NCBI GenBank assembly: GCA_035582835.1
Contig: JAYKAV010002564.1
Location: 640,030-704,029, forward strand
Direction: 5' to 3'
Length of the DNA: 64,000 bases
Source of the DNA: Phoebastria nigripes
Lineage: Eukaryota > Chordata > Aves > Procellariiformes > Diomedeidae
A model generated the notes under the pieces. That model worked only from the letters and a program-made list of their open reading frames with translations. It did no database searches and was not told the origin of the DNA. Positions 12,171 to 25,572 of the stretch are shown here, in pieces. Made by a program: the position numbers and the translations under genes. Within the stretch, counting starts at the first letter, position 1. Every line of letters starts with the position of its first letter.

Positions 12171-15100
12171 ATACTTTCCTATGGACTGAACAGCCCTAAT
12201 AGCATCGATTGATTTTTTCCCCCCCCCCATGAATAAAGGCAAGTTCAAATGAACTCTTCCTGAAAGTGAAGTTGACATTTGAAAAGTCATGCAAATTGGA
12301 TTCTCAAATGTATCTTGAGCACACATCTTTTTCCAGTATTGGGAGTTCTTGAGAAGTTTGTTACCAAAGAGATGTGCAGACTGTCGTAGGACTGACTGTG
12401 AATTCCTATATTCTCCTTCACCTACCACTCTAAAAATGCCAGCCATAGTCCAGACCTTAAATGGCTGTGTTTAGATAGGTTTTTTTGCTATGTTTTAAGA
12501 AAATATATAGCTTAGCCTCTGCTGTAATAGCAAATTATATCAAGGTTTCACTAGCATTTAAAAGAAAACATTTCCTTAAAGCTGCACCATGTTAAGTGAT
12601 GTTGCAAATCCAAGTGATTGCACTGGAAACAGAAATGCTTGCAAAATCTTAGCTATGGTCCTGTCAGGAAGAAATGTGGAATCACTTTCTTTTTAGAAAG
12701 ATTTCTTTATCCAGCACCTTCTTTGTCTGCTCCATTGTTTGTTACACTTCAAAGAATATTCTGTGTCCTGTGATTGACGTGGTGCCTTTTCCTGCTGGGA
12801 ATGACAACACTTCATGGCAGTTGAGCCATGGTGGATACCAGTCTCTTGTTCAGGTAGTGGGCAGGAAGAATGGCAAAACTCAGAAAAACCACTTCTTTAC
12901 TTGAATGTGAAGGCTCTGAGTTGCACAGGAGTGGCAAATGACTGAGCAAGCTGCTACATGTCTGTCTAGTGATGATTTTTGCTGAGCCTCTAGGAGCACG
13001 CGGGACTGATACTTAGAGAGTATTTAGCCACCTGAATCTTTAACTGCAAAGAAGAAAATTTAAATTTTCCCAGGCACTGCAGGATTGGCAATGAGAATGA
13101 ATAAGTAGAATTATTAAGTGTATGTTTTTCTTTTTATAAACCAACTTTTTTTTTCTGGCCACAAAGGTGAGATTCAGATCTTGAAACAAAACCTGATGTG
13201 GCTGCAAGACAATGATGTGCATGAAAACCAAGGGCCTAATATTCTGCTTCTGAATAAACTGTCTATGAATCCACCAAAGGAATCTCATCTTTCTTTTCAT
13301 TTGCAGTCGTGTTGAGGTGTTTCTGCATATAGCCACTGTTTTCATCATCTTCGCCCTTACTTAGTGCTAATTGGGCACTTCTTGGCGTTTGCAGGAGCTC
13401 ATGGTACTTGCCCTACATGAGCTTTGGTGTCTGTAAGGAAGAGCTGGTTTATGTGAAAGCGATACTAGCCCTGGAGTGACTTTGTTGCTTTCTCTGTTGA
13501 AAAAACAGTTTTTCCCCAGGCCGTATGTGGCATGAGCTGTCTGTCTTGACATAAGCAAGATGCCCAAGTGAATGGTTATGCGGCAGCTTAAGACTTTCTC
13601 AGTCCTGCCCTTCCTGCTGTTCTTGTCATATGCTTTTCATACCAGCGTAAGTGCTTGTCTGGTCCTACTGTGAGCTAGTTTAGCTCCTGGATCTGTTTAG
13701 TGGGGTATCAAATGAGTATCAATGCCCCTTGCTGGGGGAGAGAGTCTGCTGGCCAGGTGTAAGACAGGGCAGGATGAAGGCAGCCCTGGCTTCAGCCAGC
13801 AGAGCCTGCTGCAAAAATCGTACNGTGGGAGAGACTAAAGAAAGCCTGAAGTGACCAGTGGAGGTTTCTCTGTCTGTCTTTGGGGTCTATAGTTAGGTAA
13901 CACAAATCTCATCTTTACTTTGCCAAGTTGGAGCTAATAGTCATTTGCAGCTGTTTTTCCATGTCTCTGACCAGTTAGGAGAAGACCTAGAGAGACCCTT
14001 CCCACAGAGGATTGTTTGCTGGAGCACGGAGTGGCCCTGCCGTGCCTTCCTACCCCATCTCCACCCTTCTAGCAGGTATGGTGCGAGTGGAGTAACCTTG
14101 TCAAGTGGGCTGAAAAGTGATTCCTTCTCCCCATTATTGACAAGGTTAGTCTTCATTTGGCATTGGCCTTACCCCGCTGCTCTGCAACCTCCAGTGGCCA
14201 TTCAAGACAACGGGGCAAGTGTCAGCCCTGGGCTGCAGGAGACTACATTAGTTTGGCTGAAGCTGATCTAAGATTGCATCTTGGAAATCCAGAATATGTT
14301 TATGTAATATAGCTGATGGCAGAAACCACATATATATTTTGCTTGCATTGTAAAAGTGCCTTTAGGAGCTGCATTAAATAGGTACAGTGTTAGCACTGGT
14401 GTAGCACTTGTAGAGCTGAAGAACAAGGGGGTTGTTAGCAGAACATTTCTTTGCTAAGCAAACCTGCAGTAGCTAAATTTCCATTTGCTACACAGGACTG
14501 AAATGCTTGTGAGCTTTCTAATTATGAAATGTAGAGTTATTTGGGGCAGGAACTAAAATTTCTGTAATTTAAGGGCAGGATTTTATATATACTGTCTTGA
14601 TCCAGTGCCAGAGAGCACTGGCTGAGTGGGAGAGAAATGACATACTTAGTGGTCAGAATGACTAAACTGGTGAGACTTGAAAAGCTAATACTGCTCTACA
14701 CGATTAGAAAACTGGCAGTCCCTGCTTTTTAGTGACAGAAAGACTTTATTTTTAGTGTTGGCAGTTGATCAAGTACTGGACTCATTTCAAGCTCTTCTCA
14801 GATCGTACAAAGTATTAGCCTCCAACTGCTGTTGAAATAATGGGTATTAAAAATCATGTTGGAATTAGGGGGATGAAGATGATGAAAAGGAAGGGAGTAA
14901 AATGATAATCTNGATTGGATTTTAAAGTCAGTCTCACATGGCCTGTCTCTGGTTTAGAGCTATGTGTTCTGGTCTGTGAATGCAAATGGCAAACCAGTCC
15001 ATTGACTGCAGAGGAAAAGCACTATGGAAGTGGAAAATCACTGTATTGGGTCCTGTTTGAATAAGAGGTGAATTAAGCGTAGGTTGCTGGACACATGGGA

Positions 15101-17839
15101 ACACAAATAATACAAAGCTGGAGGGGTTGGCATAAGGGGTTGATCCCTGTGGCTCTTGCATAGTGAAATACTTACATCTGTGGTCCTTGCTGATCTTCCT
15201 AGATTTGCCAAAATGCTGTTTGATTAGAAATGTTAAATGAGGGGCAAAAAGATGGCAATCCTGCATGCCTATGCCTATTGTCCTAGCAGAAGTAAAAGCA
15301 GGGCAATTTAGCTTTCTTCCCATTTCAGTAACATGGAGCGTGTGAGTGTTCAGCTGACCTTCTCTTTCTTTAGAGCGGTGGTTCCTGTTTATCCTAAAGA
15401 AGCGGAGTTGGAGGCTTTGGCATGCTGAGGGCTACCTCGGTGAAAGCAGATAATGTACCAGCCAGTGGTGAAGTGAAGCGTGGTGCTTCAGCATTCACTG
15501 GCAATACCATGGCTGCATAGCTAAAGCAGAAGTCCTGATAATTATAAAGAATTTCACAGATGTTTAGCTAAGCCATCTATAGTTTAGTGCAGTAGATATT
15601 TACATCTACCTCCTTTTAAATAAGTTGATGTCCCCAGTGCATATATGAAGGCGTGGAGAGTTTCAAAATGTGGCTTCTATTCAAAGCAGTTCTCCACCTG
15701 ACATTTCGTGCTGCTATTTCATCTTGAAAATGCTACGTTCATGAAATAATTACGCCGTTGCACGTATTCCTCTCTTCCCTTGTGCTCTACTGGGTTTTTT
15801 GTTGTGCTAATCATTCTAAGAGATTTGTTGTTGGTTTCTTTTGATGACTGGCATGGATACTGCTGAGTACTTCTAGTTGTTGTGGGTTTTTTTCCAATGG
15901 AAAAATCTGACATAATCCATATCTCTTTTCCTGCTTACGTGAGAAGTATGACTCAACTGCTGTTAAAAAATGAAGCAATATAGCTAATTAATCAGACAAG
16001 AAAATGAATAATACCCTTTTTATCTCATTTCGCTCCCTTTTCCCCTGCTCTCTTTAAAACAGAATTTACCTGTTTCTGCTGGTTCTAATACGATTGTGTT
16101 GGAATTACATTTGCACAAGGATTTTAAAGCATAAAGATTTTAAAACTGGGTTTGTGGTACAGAAGTGCCCGTGCAGCATATCATAGCCATAAGGACACCC
16201 TAAAGCTGAGGCTGAGAAGAGAGAAGGGAAGGTACAGAAGCTCCGTGTTTTTGCAGGAGCAACAGTAAGAGCTGGCTGTTGTTCCCAAAACCACTGGCGA
16301 GTGTAATCTGTGCTGCTGGAGATACAGGATCACTTGGAAGTGGAATTTTTGGTAGTGCCGGTTCTGACAAATGCCCCCTTAAGAGTAGAGCTGTGATCAT
16401 GAGACACAATGGCAAGGTCATACCTTCCAGTGCTGACAATCGCTAGTGGTGACAGTTGCAAGGCTATTTTGGGAGTGCTTTTCTCTTTGTTTTCTGTGAA
16501 CTCTTCTCTCTGTGTTCCCAGATTTAAGCCTGATGCTGTTCAGCTGTCATCAGGCTTGCCTTCNTGGAGCACTGGCTGGTTTGCAGTATATGTTGACATC
16601 ATATATTTACTCTTACTTTGCATTCAGTGGAAGATTGACTCCCTTCATCTCCCGGTTAACATTGTTCCATATATTTTAGACTTATGACAGGAGAACAGTA
16701 GAGAAGTAAATCTTGTCATTTAATCCCTTTGACTGTGACCTGTGTGTTGTGACAGCATGACTTAACTGGCCTGCTAATTCTTCCAGGCCAGTGTATTAAC
16801 AGTTAATGTTGCTGCTGGTGTCAGTGTCATCCTCTGGTTTGCAATAACTCTTTAACCATTTCTAAAACTCCACAAAAAGCTCTAGTTGCACTAATATAGC
16901 ATAAGGTTGTGGTAAAGAAAACNATCTCAAGCCTCAGGTTAACGAGCAACCTGGTAAATCTTGGCTCTTGGAGGTTTCTCATGTGGCTGCTGGTAAGTCA
17001 TTGAGGGTGGGATTCATCTCATCCTGTTGTAAATGGGTTTATGCTGGTCTGCAGGCAGTGGGAAAGGAGAGGTACTGTGAGGGGAATACATCCCACCTAG
17101 CTTCGACAGGCAACACCCTCTGGGTNCATCTGTTTCTTTACACTTTGAAAATGTGGATGAAGTAAATCTTGTGCAAGGCAGGGTGTGGGAACATATGGCT
17201 GGGGCAGGAGGGACCCTGGCAACCTGGACTTAAACCTACTTAAGCTGTTGTGGGGGTCTCGAGTTGAATTCAAGACTGCATTTGCATGCACACACAGAAT
17301 GTTCTGCTTTTAGTTTAGTGCTTTTTATGGCCTGTATTCACTGCAGCAACTCTCTGGCTCTTCATTTAGCCCAAAGAAAACCTTTTAATCAGTTTGAGTG
17401 TGATGTGGATCTGTCTGATCTTGTCAAAAACAGTCCCACTCGTAGTGTTAGGAAAGGGTGTGCTTGGTTTGCGTGAACAAAACCCACCTTTGTCGCCCCA
17501 TATCTAATGCAGAATCTTTTGTAGCTCACGGGTTGTGCAGCCTCTGCCACCCAAATGAGTCTAGGTGAGGTTTCTAGTATGAGAACATCATTCAGGAGGA
17601 GAAAACTAGAGGCTTGGGCAAATAAAGCATCTAAGCAATGGAGGTGAGTCAGTTCTGGATCAGAATGGCTGCAGACACATGACACAAATCTGTGTATGCT
17701 AGTGCTTCCCCACCATTGTAAAGTTCCCTGGATTTACAAAGAATAAATATGAGTGTCAGTGTTTGTATATATGTAGATACATGCACACACATACATATCG
17801 TGCACACACATCCACAGCCTGGAAAGCTGGTGAGAATTC

Positions 17840-17913
17840 ACTGTAGACCCTGCCTTGAGCAGGAGGCATTAGACTACAAGTCTCCTGAGGTCCTTTCCAA
17901 CTGCAGTGATTCA
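17840..17913 (+). repeat. CR1 3'-end remnant
   Basis: This is a short remnant of a CR1 3' end: GTAGACCCTGCCTTGAGCAG, then TTAGACTACAAGTCTCCTGA and GGTCCTTTCCAACTGCAGTG. This matches the conserved GACTAGATGATCTC...GGTCCCTTCCAAC block of CR1 tails. It is only about 75 bases long. Confidence 0.7.
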
Positions 17914-20900
17914 TTGGTATATATGTTGCTGTTCTTTACCTGACTGGCACTGTTGTGTGTTGAGAGCTGGGTGCTTTTTAAACAATTGCAGATGGTCCCT
18001 GCTCTGGGGATCTTGTCATCTAAAATATAAACTGTTTCACCATGTGGAAGAATGTAGTGGCTTTCTGGGCAAACTGACATATGGAGAAGGGTCCTGAAGA
18101 TTAGTGCAAGAATGCCATACCATGGATGTAGGGTTGTATGGAAGAATCTCAGAGGTGTTTGTTAATACTTTGACTTAAAAGTTACAGAAACTGGGATCAG
18201 TGACAGAACAGAGCGAGAGAAACCATGTCAGGGGAGGGCTGGATGTATAAAGAGCTTTGAAGATGGTATCAACACTTGATTTCTGAATTGGAGGAGAATC
18301 TGGTAAAATAATTAATAATGAGGTTTTCATGAGCAATCTGATTTAACAGCAGCATTTTATACAGGCCAAGAGGTACCGTACTCCTGGGAGGCTCAAGAGA
18401 TGAGTACTGGAGTAGTTAAGAAGAGATGAAGTATGGCCTCTACTGGTCTGACATCTCTAATACTCGATTAAAAAAGCCAGCATGTGTCCAACTAGCTAGT
18501 TTACGTATCATATTGATGTGTGACAAGTGGAGCTGCCAAGTATGATTTCTATGTGGGAACCATGAGGATTGCTACCCAAGAATCCGACACAGTAGGATTA
18601 CGAGATTTTCACTCTTCTGCACAGCAGAAGTCACCGAGATAGGGTTCTGTCACAAGACTGATGTATTCATAGTAGAAACACATAACACAGGGGCCAAGCC
18701 TTTCTTCTTTTCCCTTCCTGCATCTTTCTTCCGCCTCAAGAAAATGCACAGGTTCTCTCTCTCAAATTCTGACGGACCAAGGAGGGAGCACCAGGGAATT
18801 AAATATAGCCAAAATTAAAACCACAGCAGTTATTACAGGTTTCCTGGCTGACTTTAATTTCAAGCTCTTGTATGCACACTGCTGCTATTTTATTACATGA
18901 TCATATGACACTGGGTGATGTGACATACTGTTTGTAAACTAAATATTTACTCAATGGGGCTGCAGAAATGCAATATGCTGTCAGCCAAGTTCATCCTTGT
19001 TAGATGCGCTGCTGTACGCAGTGCTACCAAGTTGTGCAGGTAGACGGCAGCTGAAGCGCCCGTGCTGCTGAGGAACTGTAATGCTGAAATGCTGGTGAGA
19101 ACTGTTCTGCCTGAAAACAGTTGCACTCAGTGTTGTTCATGTATTTATGTTAAGCTACCATAATACTGGGTAAGTTGTGGAGAAAACAGTTGCCTTAATG
19201 TGGGTGCCTGTGACAGCACTGCTGATATGCAGTTATTCCCCCAGCTTCTGTGTTATTCTGGGTTTGTAACCATCCCCCTTTCTCCATGTAGAGGCAAAAA
19301 GGTGGTTTGTTTTTTTTTTTTTCTTCACTCAGCTGATCCCAAGCAAGTTCTTAGGAATTTGTCAGGTGGTTTAGTTGCCCTCCTCCCTGCTATCCTGTAT
19401 ATAGTGGGAATGTAACACCAGTCATAGGCTGGGGTTCTGCTAAATGTGATGCCCCCCCTAGAAAGTGAGCAGTATTATACTGTTTACACCTTGTTGGAGC
19501 TCAGTTCTTGGTCCTCTGAACCCTTCAGTCTCATCCCATCTGGCTCCTTTTACTCCCTGATCTTCTTATCTGTGTCCTGTGGGGGATGCCCAGGAGATAT
19601 GCAAACCAAAAACCTTGGCAGGCAGTTGGAGCTGTTGTGTTGCTGATACTCATCAGAAGTTCAGTGATGCTTGTGTGTTCTGTATGCTCTGAGGAAGGAG
19701 CAAACACTAACAATACTATTATAATAATGAGGTTTCATTCAAGATAAAGATCAGATTTTGTCTGGTTGTTGAACAAGCCTTGCCAGACAAGCAGAGTTTG
19801 CAGAGTTGTTCTGTAACGTTTCCTGGTGTCCCCCGTTTCATTGTCGTAATGTAAGCTTCATGCTTGAAAGAAGAATGCCTTGGCAATAGCTACTGGCAAA
19901 AAAAAATATGCAGTGAGTGTCCCTGGCTGTAAAGGGCTACACCTGCTATCTAAGAGGGGGAAGCTAATATGCCGTATCTGCAAATTTTAGAAACTGAGCA
20001 CTTCCTCCCTATGGAAAAACTGCTAAATGCTGGTCCCCTGCCAGGAGCTGAAGGAACACCATGAGCTGTGGATGGAGACTTGCCCAGCGATGCCTGGGAT
20101 TTAAATTGTATGAGCCAACTTTCTTTGAGCGGTTAGTGCGTAATTCTGGGCACTGGATGCAGTTTGCATCAAAGACTGCTAAAACTGTAATACATTAGTG
20201 CCGTTCCAGAAGTACTTGGAGCTAACCAACTGCCAAGAAAAATACAAGGATGGCAAGAGATTAGCTTGCTGAAGATCTCCGATTAGAGGGAAAGATAGTC
20301 ACCGCATACTCCCACCCTATCGGATCGCCTTGAAGGTTGTATTATATCTTTTACAAAGAAAGAAGATAAAGAAGGAATTAAAAATGTAGAGACAAAGATG
20401 CTGTGCTCTGTAGTTAACCTTGCTTTTAGCCTCTTCTACATGTGTAACCAAGCAGCTGAGGGTTAGCAGTGCCTAAAATTGAAAGAATTAAGCCTATCTG
20501 TGTATGTATTTTTCTTTATGCAAAGCAAATTTCAAGGGCAATTTAGGAGAGGGAGTGTTTCCTCACATTAAATAACTACTCACTGAAAAGGGAATGTTAC
20601 TTCTCAACCAACTTTTTTTGACTTTCTTTCCTCCCTTTGGGGGTTGGAGAGGCAGGTATCTGCTTTGTAATATTGCTGTCCGATGTAGTTATTCTTACAA
20701 TGTTCCCAAGGAACACTGTATCAAATAAAAGAGGAGAACTTTGCATAGCGATAGATCCTCTCGGGTTACTAAACTTTATCCACTCTCCTAAATTTAAGGT
20801 TGGAGGATTAATAGTACTTAAAAGGAGTAGATGTGTCCTCCTTTATTTCCTCTTTGTCCTCTTCTCCTTCCTCCAGTATCCTCAGGTAACCCATTTTGCT

Positions 20901-23164
20901 TAGCCAGAAGATGAACTTTACCCTCTGAGTCTCAGTGAATGCATTTTTCTTATGTGGTGTTTTGCAGTGCTTAATTTTGGCAGATATGCACAATAAAATA
21001 TGCAGCAGAGATTTTCTGGAGGAATATCACCAGTCAGGGCTCTCAAAAATTTTAGGTGGGCAAGTGTGTGCCCTGAGTACTTCTAAACAGTGAGAATTTC
21101 TATTCTTTAATTTATAGCTTGGTAAAATGATGTCATGTATGAAACTATTAATACCATTAATGTGTGTGCAAGTATGAATTCTGTGATAACATGTAAGAGT
21201 TAATCAGTTGATACTTTAAAAATATACACAGAAATACATTGCAACCCCTAAAAGCTGCCATTCAATCTGTCATAACTTTTATACATGTTTTCTAAAGTTC
21301 TTAAAGTTTAGAAGATCTTTAGAAATTACCAGTTTTACTTATTATCCCAATTGTTGGCCTCATAATTATTGCTCTAAGATGTGTTAAATATGTCATAGCA
21401 TATTAAGATACAAGCAGTGTATTCTTTTAGGGTGTCTGACTAAAAAATGATGCAAATAATCCTATGCCTGATAGTTTCTTACATGAGACAATGATGAGAT
21501 TTTCAGAACTGAACAGGGGTTATTTAGTACCATTGTTTGTTGAATGCCATTTTCTGAAACTCCTTCTCCACGTCACTTTTTAAAATCTTGGCCAATATAA
21601 TTAGTGTTATGTAATATTACAAAAATGCAAAAAATTCTTGCATTTCGATATTTGAGGCAGGCAAGAAGTCATACCTGCTAATCTTAACGCAGCTTCAAGT
21701 CATTTAAAAAACTGTTCATGTTACTCAACTCTGTGCTTATTTCTATTCTTATGTGTCACTAACTAATACTAAAATAAATATTTGCCAAGCAGTGTCACAT
21801 TGCTTGATCACATGACTTGAACAGCAGTTTTTCACGATACGTAGGTGCAGAAGGGTGGAGTGAGGGTTATTTTTCTTAGATACTAAAGAATGCATTGCTG
21901 TTCCATTAAGGACTTAATACACCTTTGCGCTTGACTTTATCTTTGTGGCAAATGCAAACGGCAAGCATGAAATGTGTTATGGTTCCCTTGGGAAAGCGAG
22001 CGAATGCCTGCTGTTGTCAGCACCCATGTAGCTTTGTCACTTTGTCATCGTTTTATCTCTTCAGAAGCCAGGCGAGTCAAATTACTGCAGATTTCTGTGT
22101 AGGAACAGGTGGGGTCTGATCCCATTATCCCTTCTGTTTCTAGCATGCATTCCATAGGAACCACACGAGACGGGGACCAGCAGAACAATGAGGCCAATAA
22201 CAGGCAGAAATTTAAAAGAAGGGGGGGGGCTCTTTTATGCATCTAAACAGATATTTAATTTTAGAGTCCAGTATTTCCAGTGGCTTGAGCAAGAACTGGT
22301 CTTTTCTCTTGGCCGATTCCCAGTATGTGCAGATGTAGTGGGTGTATTTGGGTGGTTTAAATGATAAACAGTGTAAATATAATTCTCTATCAAATACGTA
22401 CAAAGCTCACAATATAGAGACATTCTTCAGTGTAAATTTAGATTTACACACAAACTGCAGGTAATACTTAAACAAATACAGCAGAGCAGTAAGTATGCAC
22501 AGGCATGAAACATCTACCTCGCTGCTTTGTCAGAGCCACGCTGATAAAATTCTTCTTTGAGGCTATAATTCTGTAGTCAGCCAGAAGTGATTGTGCTCAA
22601 AAGAAACCACTGCGTGGGTGAACTTTTCTTGGCTATTCTTGGAGCAATACGCTTTTAGATGAAGTCAGTTTTATTTAAAAAGTGATATGTAATGGTTGTG
22701 TTCCCAGGTCAAAACATAAATAACTCATCAATAAGATTGTAAATGTAATTTATTTGAGGTGTGTTGGGAGAAAACTTGAAGTATATCACAGTAAATACGG
22801 GTGGCAATAAGATACAGATTAGCTCTGAGTTTTGCAGGCTCAGACTCGAATTCCCAAAAAATTGCTCCTTGAACTGAAAAGGGATTATTATGTTCCTCTG
22901 TGTATCCATGTCCACCTCTGTGTGCATTGCATACTTTACCTTCCTGCTGCATTTGAATGCATTGTTATGGACACAAGCCACTAACTGTTTTGTTTGCCTA
23001 GTTTGCAGGATTAAGGAAATCAGGAGTGTATCCCTTCTAGAATATGTCTTAAAATTAATCACGTGCATATTGGGCACACATTAGTTCCCCTGTACAATAG
23101 GAATATTTGGCTTGTGTTTCCTGCTCTCATCACCTACTGAGACTTAGAGGGTACATCTCTACTA

Positions 23165-23390
23165 CTGCAGCAGGAGGCATAAGTTGCAGCAAGAAAAATC
23201 CTGATTAGATAGTGAGAAAGATTACCCACTGAGAGAATGGTGAAGCACTGGGACAGGGGCCCAGACCAGCCATGGAGTCTCCATCCTTGCAGACAGTAAA
23301 AACTGGCTGGAGCAGGCCCTGAGCAACCTGATCTAACATCAGATTTAGCCCTGCTTTGAGCAAGGGGTTGGACCAGATGATCTAAATAAA
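23165..23390 (+). repeat. Old CR1 3' fragment
   Basis: The sequence is a diverged CR1 3' region on the plus strand: GGTGAAGCACTGGGACAGG near 23240, TGGAGTCTCCATCCTTGCAG near 23273, CCTGAGCAACCTGATCTAAC near 23319, and GGTTGGACCAGATGATCT near 23366. It has accumulated many substitutions and lacks the terminal repeats. Confidence 0.75.
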
Positions 23391-25441
23391 GGAGGACCAA
23401 GGAACAAACCTTGCTCCTGAGGCTGGTGGTAGAACCTAGTTTGCAACCACATTGCTCAGACCTAACCACGTCTTACCCCATTGTGCTTGAACCTGGGACT
23501 CCTCCAACCCCAGTGTGATGCTCTTCAGTCCCCAAGATTTTTGTTTTGGGTTGTTGGNTTTTTTTTCCAGTTCTACTGCCTGAAATAATCTAAGGGAAAT
23601 GCCCCAGAGCTGGGTTTACAGGATGAAGCTGTTTCATGCCTGAGGGTGGGAGAGTGTTGATGGACTGAGCAGGGTGGATGGAGCCAACACAAGAGCAGTC
23701 TCATCCATTCTGGGTTTGGAGCAGTCCCTGAAGTAAACTATTTCTAGAATTATGCTTGTGCTTTACTGGCAAACGTTAAGGTAAACCAGTCTAAAACAGG
23801 GCCAGGAAACATGCTAACACTTCAGCATGGGCTCAGTCGGGACTTGGGTGCTTGAGTCTGCTCCTGGGGCATCCTTTCCTAGTGCCATAGATGTACCCTG
23901 TGTTTTCTCGTGTTTGCCAAGTAACTGTACTAGGAGTTAGTTTTCTGGAGCGTGCTTCCTTAGAGGCTTCCTTAGAGATTGAAAAGCTAGTCTTTTGCAT
24001 GGCTACTTGTGAACCAAGCAAATGTAGGAGTAGCTTGTGTTTGCAGGGTAAAAGGCTAGTTTGGGATTTGCACTTGCAGTAGAAATAATAAGAGTTGGAT
24101 GTCCTGGTGTAGGGCATGCCTCTCCTTTGAAATAAGCAATGCAGCATAGATGATCGTGTTAGATAATACAGGATTGTCTCTTTTGGGGGGGGTGTTGGTT
24201 AGAGAAAATTTCCTCATTTTCATTTCTTGCTAGGATAGGAATGGATAGTCAGTGTTGCTTGTTTTAGAAGAACGATCATCTGGAAGTCATCTGACTGCCA
24301 TAACTGATAGATGTGCCCACATCAAGCTATGCAAAAGGATTGAGTGCTGAGATTTTGGAGGAATTTCAGCCAAGCTGATTCCCTCTCTAGTAATGAGGAA
24401 CTAGGCTTCTGCCTGTAGATGGACACGCAGTAAAAGCCGGTCCTTTTGCCTCCTGGTCATGCTTGGTGCTTCTCAGCTGAGGCGCATGCATTTGGACCTA
24501 TGTATTAAATTGCCAGCTCATCCTTAAATAGCAGCCTCCAGTGAACTGTAAATGCAACGCAGAACATGCTGCAGCCAGGAATTTGAGGAAGGAGGAATTC
24601 TACCCAACAGAACTGCTGAGACTTGAAAATCTAGCTAGGTTTTCTTCTGGCAACTTCAAAGCTAGCAGGTCTCTGTAAACGCAGGCTCTGGAATTAATAC
24701 AGCGGCTAATAAAGGGTTGTCATTCTCTTCAGTAGCTCACAGGGTCTGTAGAGCTAACAGGGAAAGTTGTACTCTGTTATACTCAGGAAATTGAATAGAT
24801 ACTGCTGAATAAAGAAGTTATTAACTTCTCTAAAATTCTGCTTTTGCTATGGTTACATCTGTAAAGGGCAACATCCAGTATACAGATGGTCTGCTTTAAT
24901 CAGGCTTCTTGAGCTCATGCTTTCACTGCTCATCCCTGCCACTAGTGACATCTCATTTCATTCATTGTTATGATGTTATTTCATTGACATTTTGAGGAAA
25001 CAACGTAACCTAAATAAATACATAGCTTGCCTTGCTTAGAGGAATTTGATGCCATTCCTAAAACTAATGCAGATATATCATTTTACAGTGTGTCCTCACT
25101 CCAGGGAGATAACAGTGTGGGAGAGAGGAAGGAAACAGATCAATTGGTGAGAAGTAAAGCTTGAGCAAATNTAGAGGTTGTCCACCTGGGGATTCTGAGT
25201 TACAATTAATTTTTGAAAGTTCTGAAATTAATTTATTTTAGTTCACAAATTCATGCTACCTTAAGTTTTAAGGTGTGCTAGCTCACAGTGTGGGAAATTC
25301 AGCCCAGGAATTACCTGCTGCCAATAAACTGCAAATGGAGGTTGTACACTTGATTTAACACCAACACCTTTTTTTTTTTCTCCTTCCTTTTCTCTTCAAT
25401 CCTTTCCTCCCCTGGATGTCCCCCCTCCCCTTCTCCCTCAG

Positions 25442-25572
25442 GCCTGTATAGATGAGAACCTGGACATGGTGAAGTTCCTTGTAGAAAATGGAGCCAATGT
25501 GAACCAGCAAGATAACGAGGGCTGGACCCCTCTTCATGCAGTGGCATCGTGTGGCTATCTGAACATAGCAGA
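25442..25572 (+). CDS. PPP1R12B: PPP1R12B exon: ankyrin repeats ([10 protein letters not shown]...)
   Basis: This exon encodes residues 1-43 plus two bases of Glu44. It enters in phase 0 after a long pyrimidine tract ending in CCCTCAG and leaves in phase 2 at GA|GTGAGT. It covers the end of one ankyrin repeat ([12 protein letters not shown]) and the core of the next (DNEGWTPLH at 24-32, CGYLNIAE at 37-44). These repeats form part of the phosphomyosin-binding face beside PP1. Position 34 is Val in TPLHAVAS, where I recall Ala in human MYPT2 and MYPT1. The preceding coding exon is more than 25 kb upstream and not in the window, as expected for the large first intron of this gene. Confidence 0.97.

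Larger units (their letters stand above)
1..25441 (+). other. PPP1R12B: 3' part of PPP1R12B intron 1
   Basis: No coding exon was recognised here. Frames were checked for the MYPT2 N-terminus (RVxF motif, first ankyrin repeats) without a hit. Contents that can be named are CR1 fragments at about 1600-2440 (-), 5100-6260 (+), 7770-8275 (-), 8310-8724 (+), 9640-10440 (-), 17840-17913 (+) and 23165-23390 (+), plus an A-rich tract with an assembly gap at 12060-12170. The rest looks like unique AT-rich intronic sequence (notably 11200-17800, 17920-23160 and 23400-25380), in which I see no gene. Confidence 0.85.

Noticed and set aside
11928..12446. A 172-codon minus-strand frame and a 170-codon plus-strand frame overlapping it
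   Set aside because: Both run through the 20-n gap and an A-rich homopolymer, so their length is an artefact; no recognisable similarity.
14602..14621. Perfect 7-bp stem hairpin (CCAGTGC...GCACTGG)
   Set aside because: Too short for a microRNA precursor, and hairpins of this size are common by chance.
1..25441. Search for the first coding exon (start codon, RVxF motif, first ankyrin repeats)
   Set aside because: No frame shows the expected basic N-terminus or ankyrin start; the exon must lie upstream of the window.
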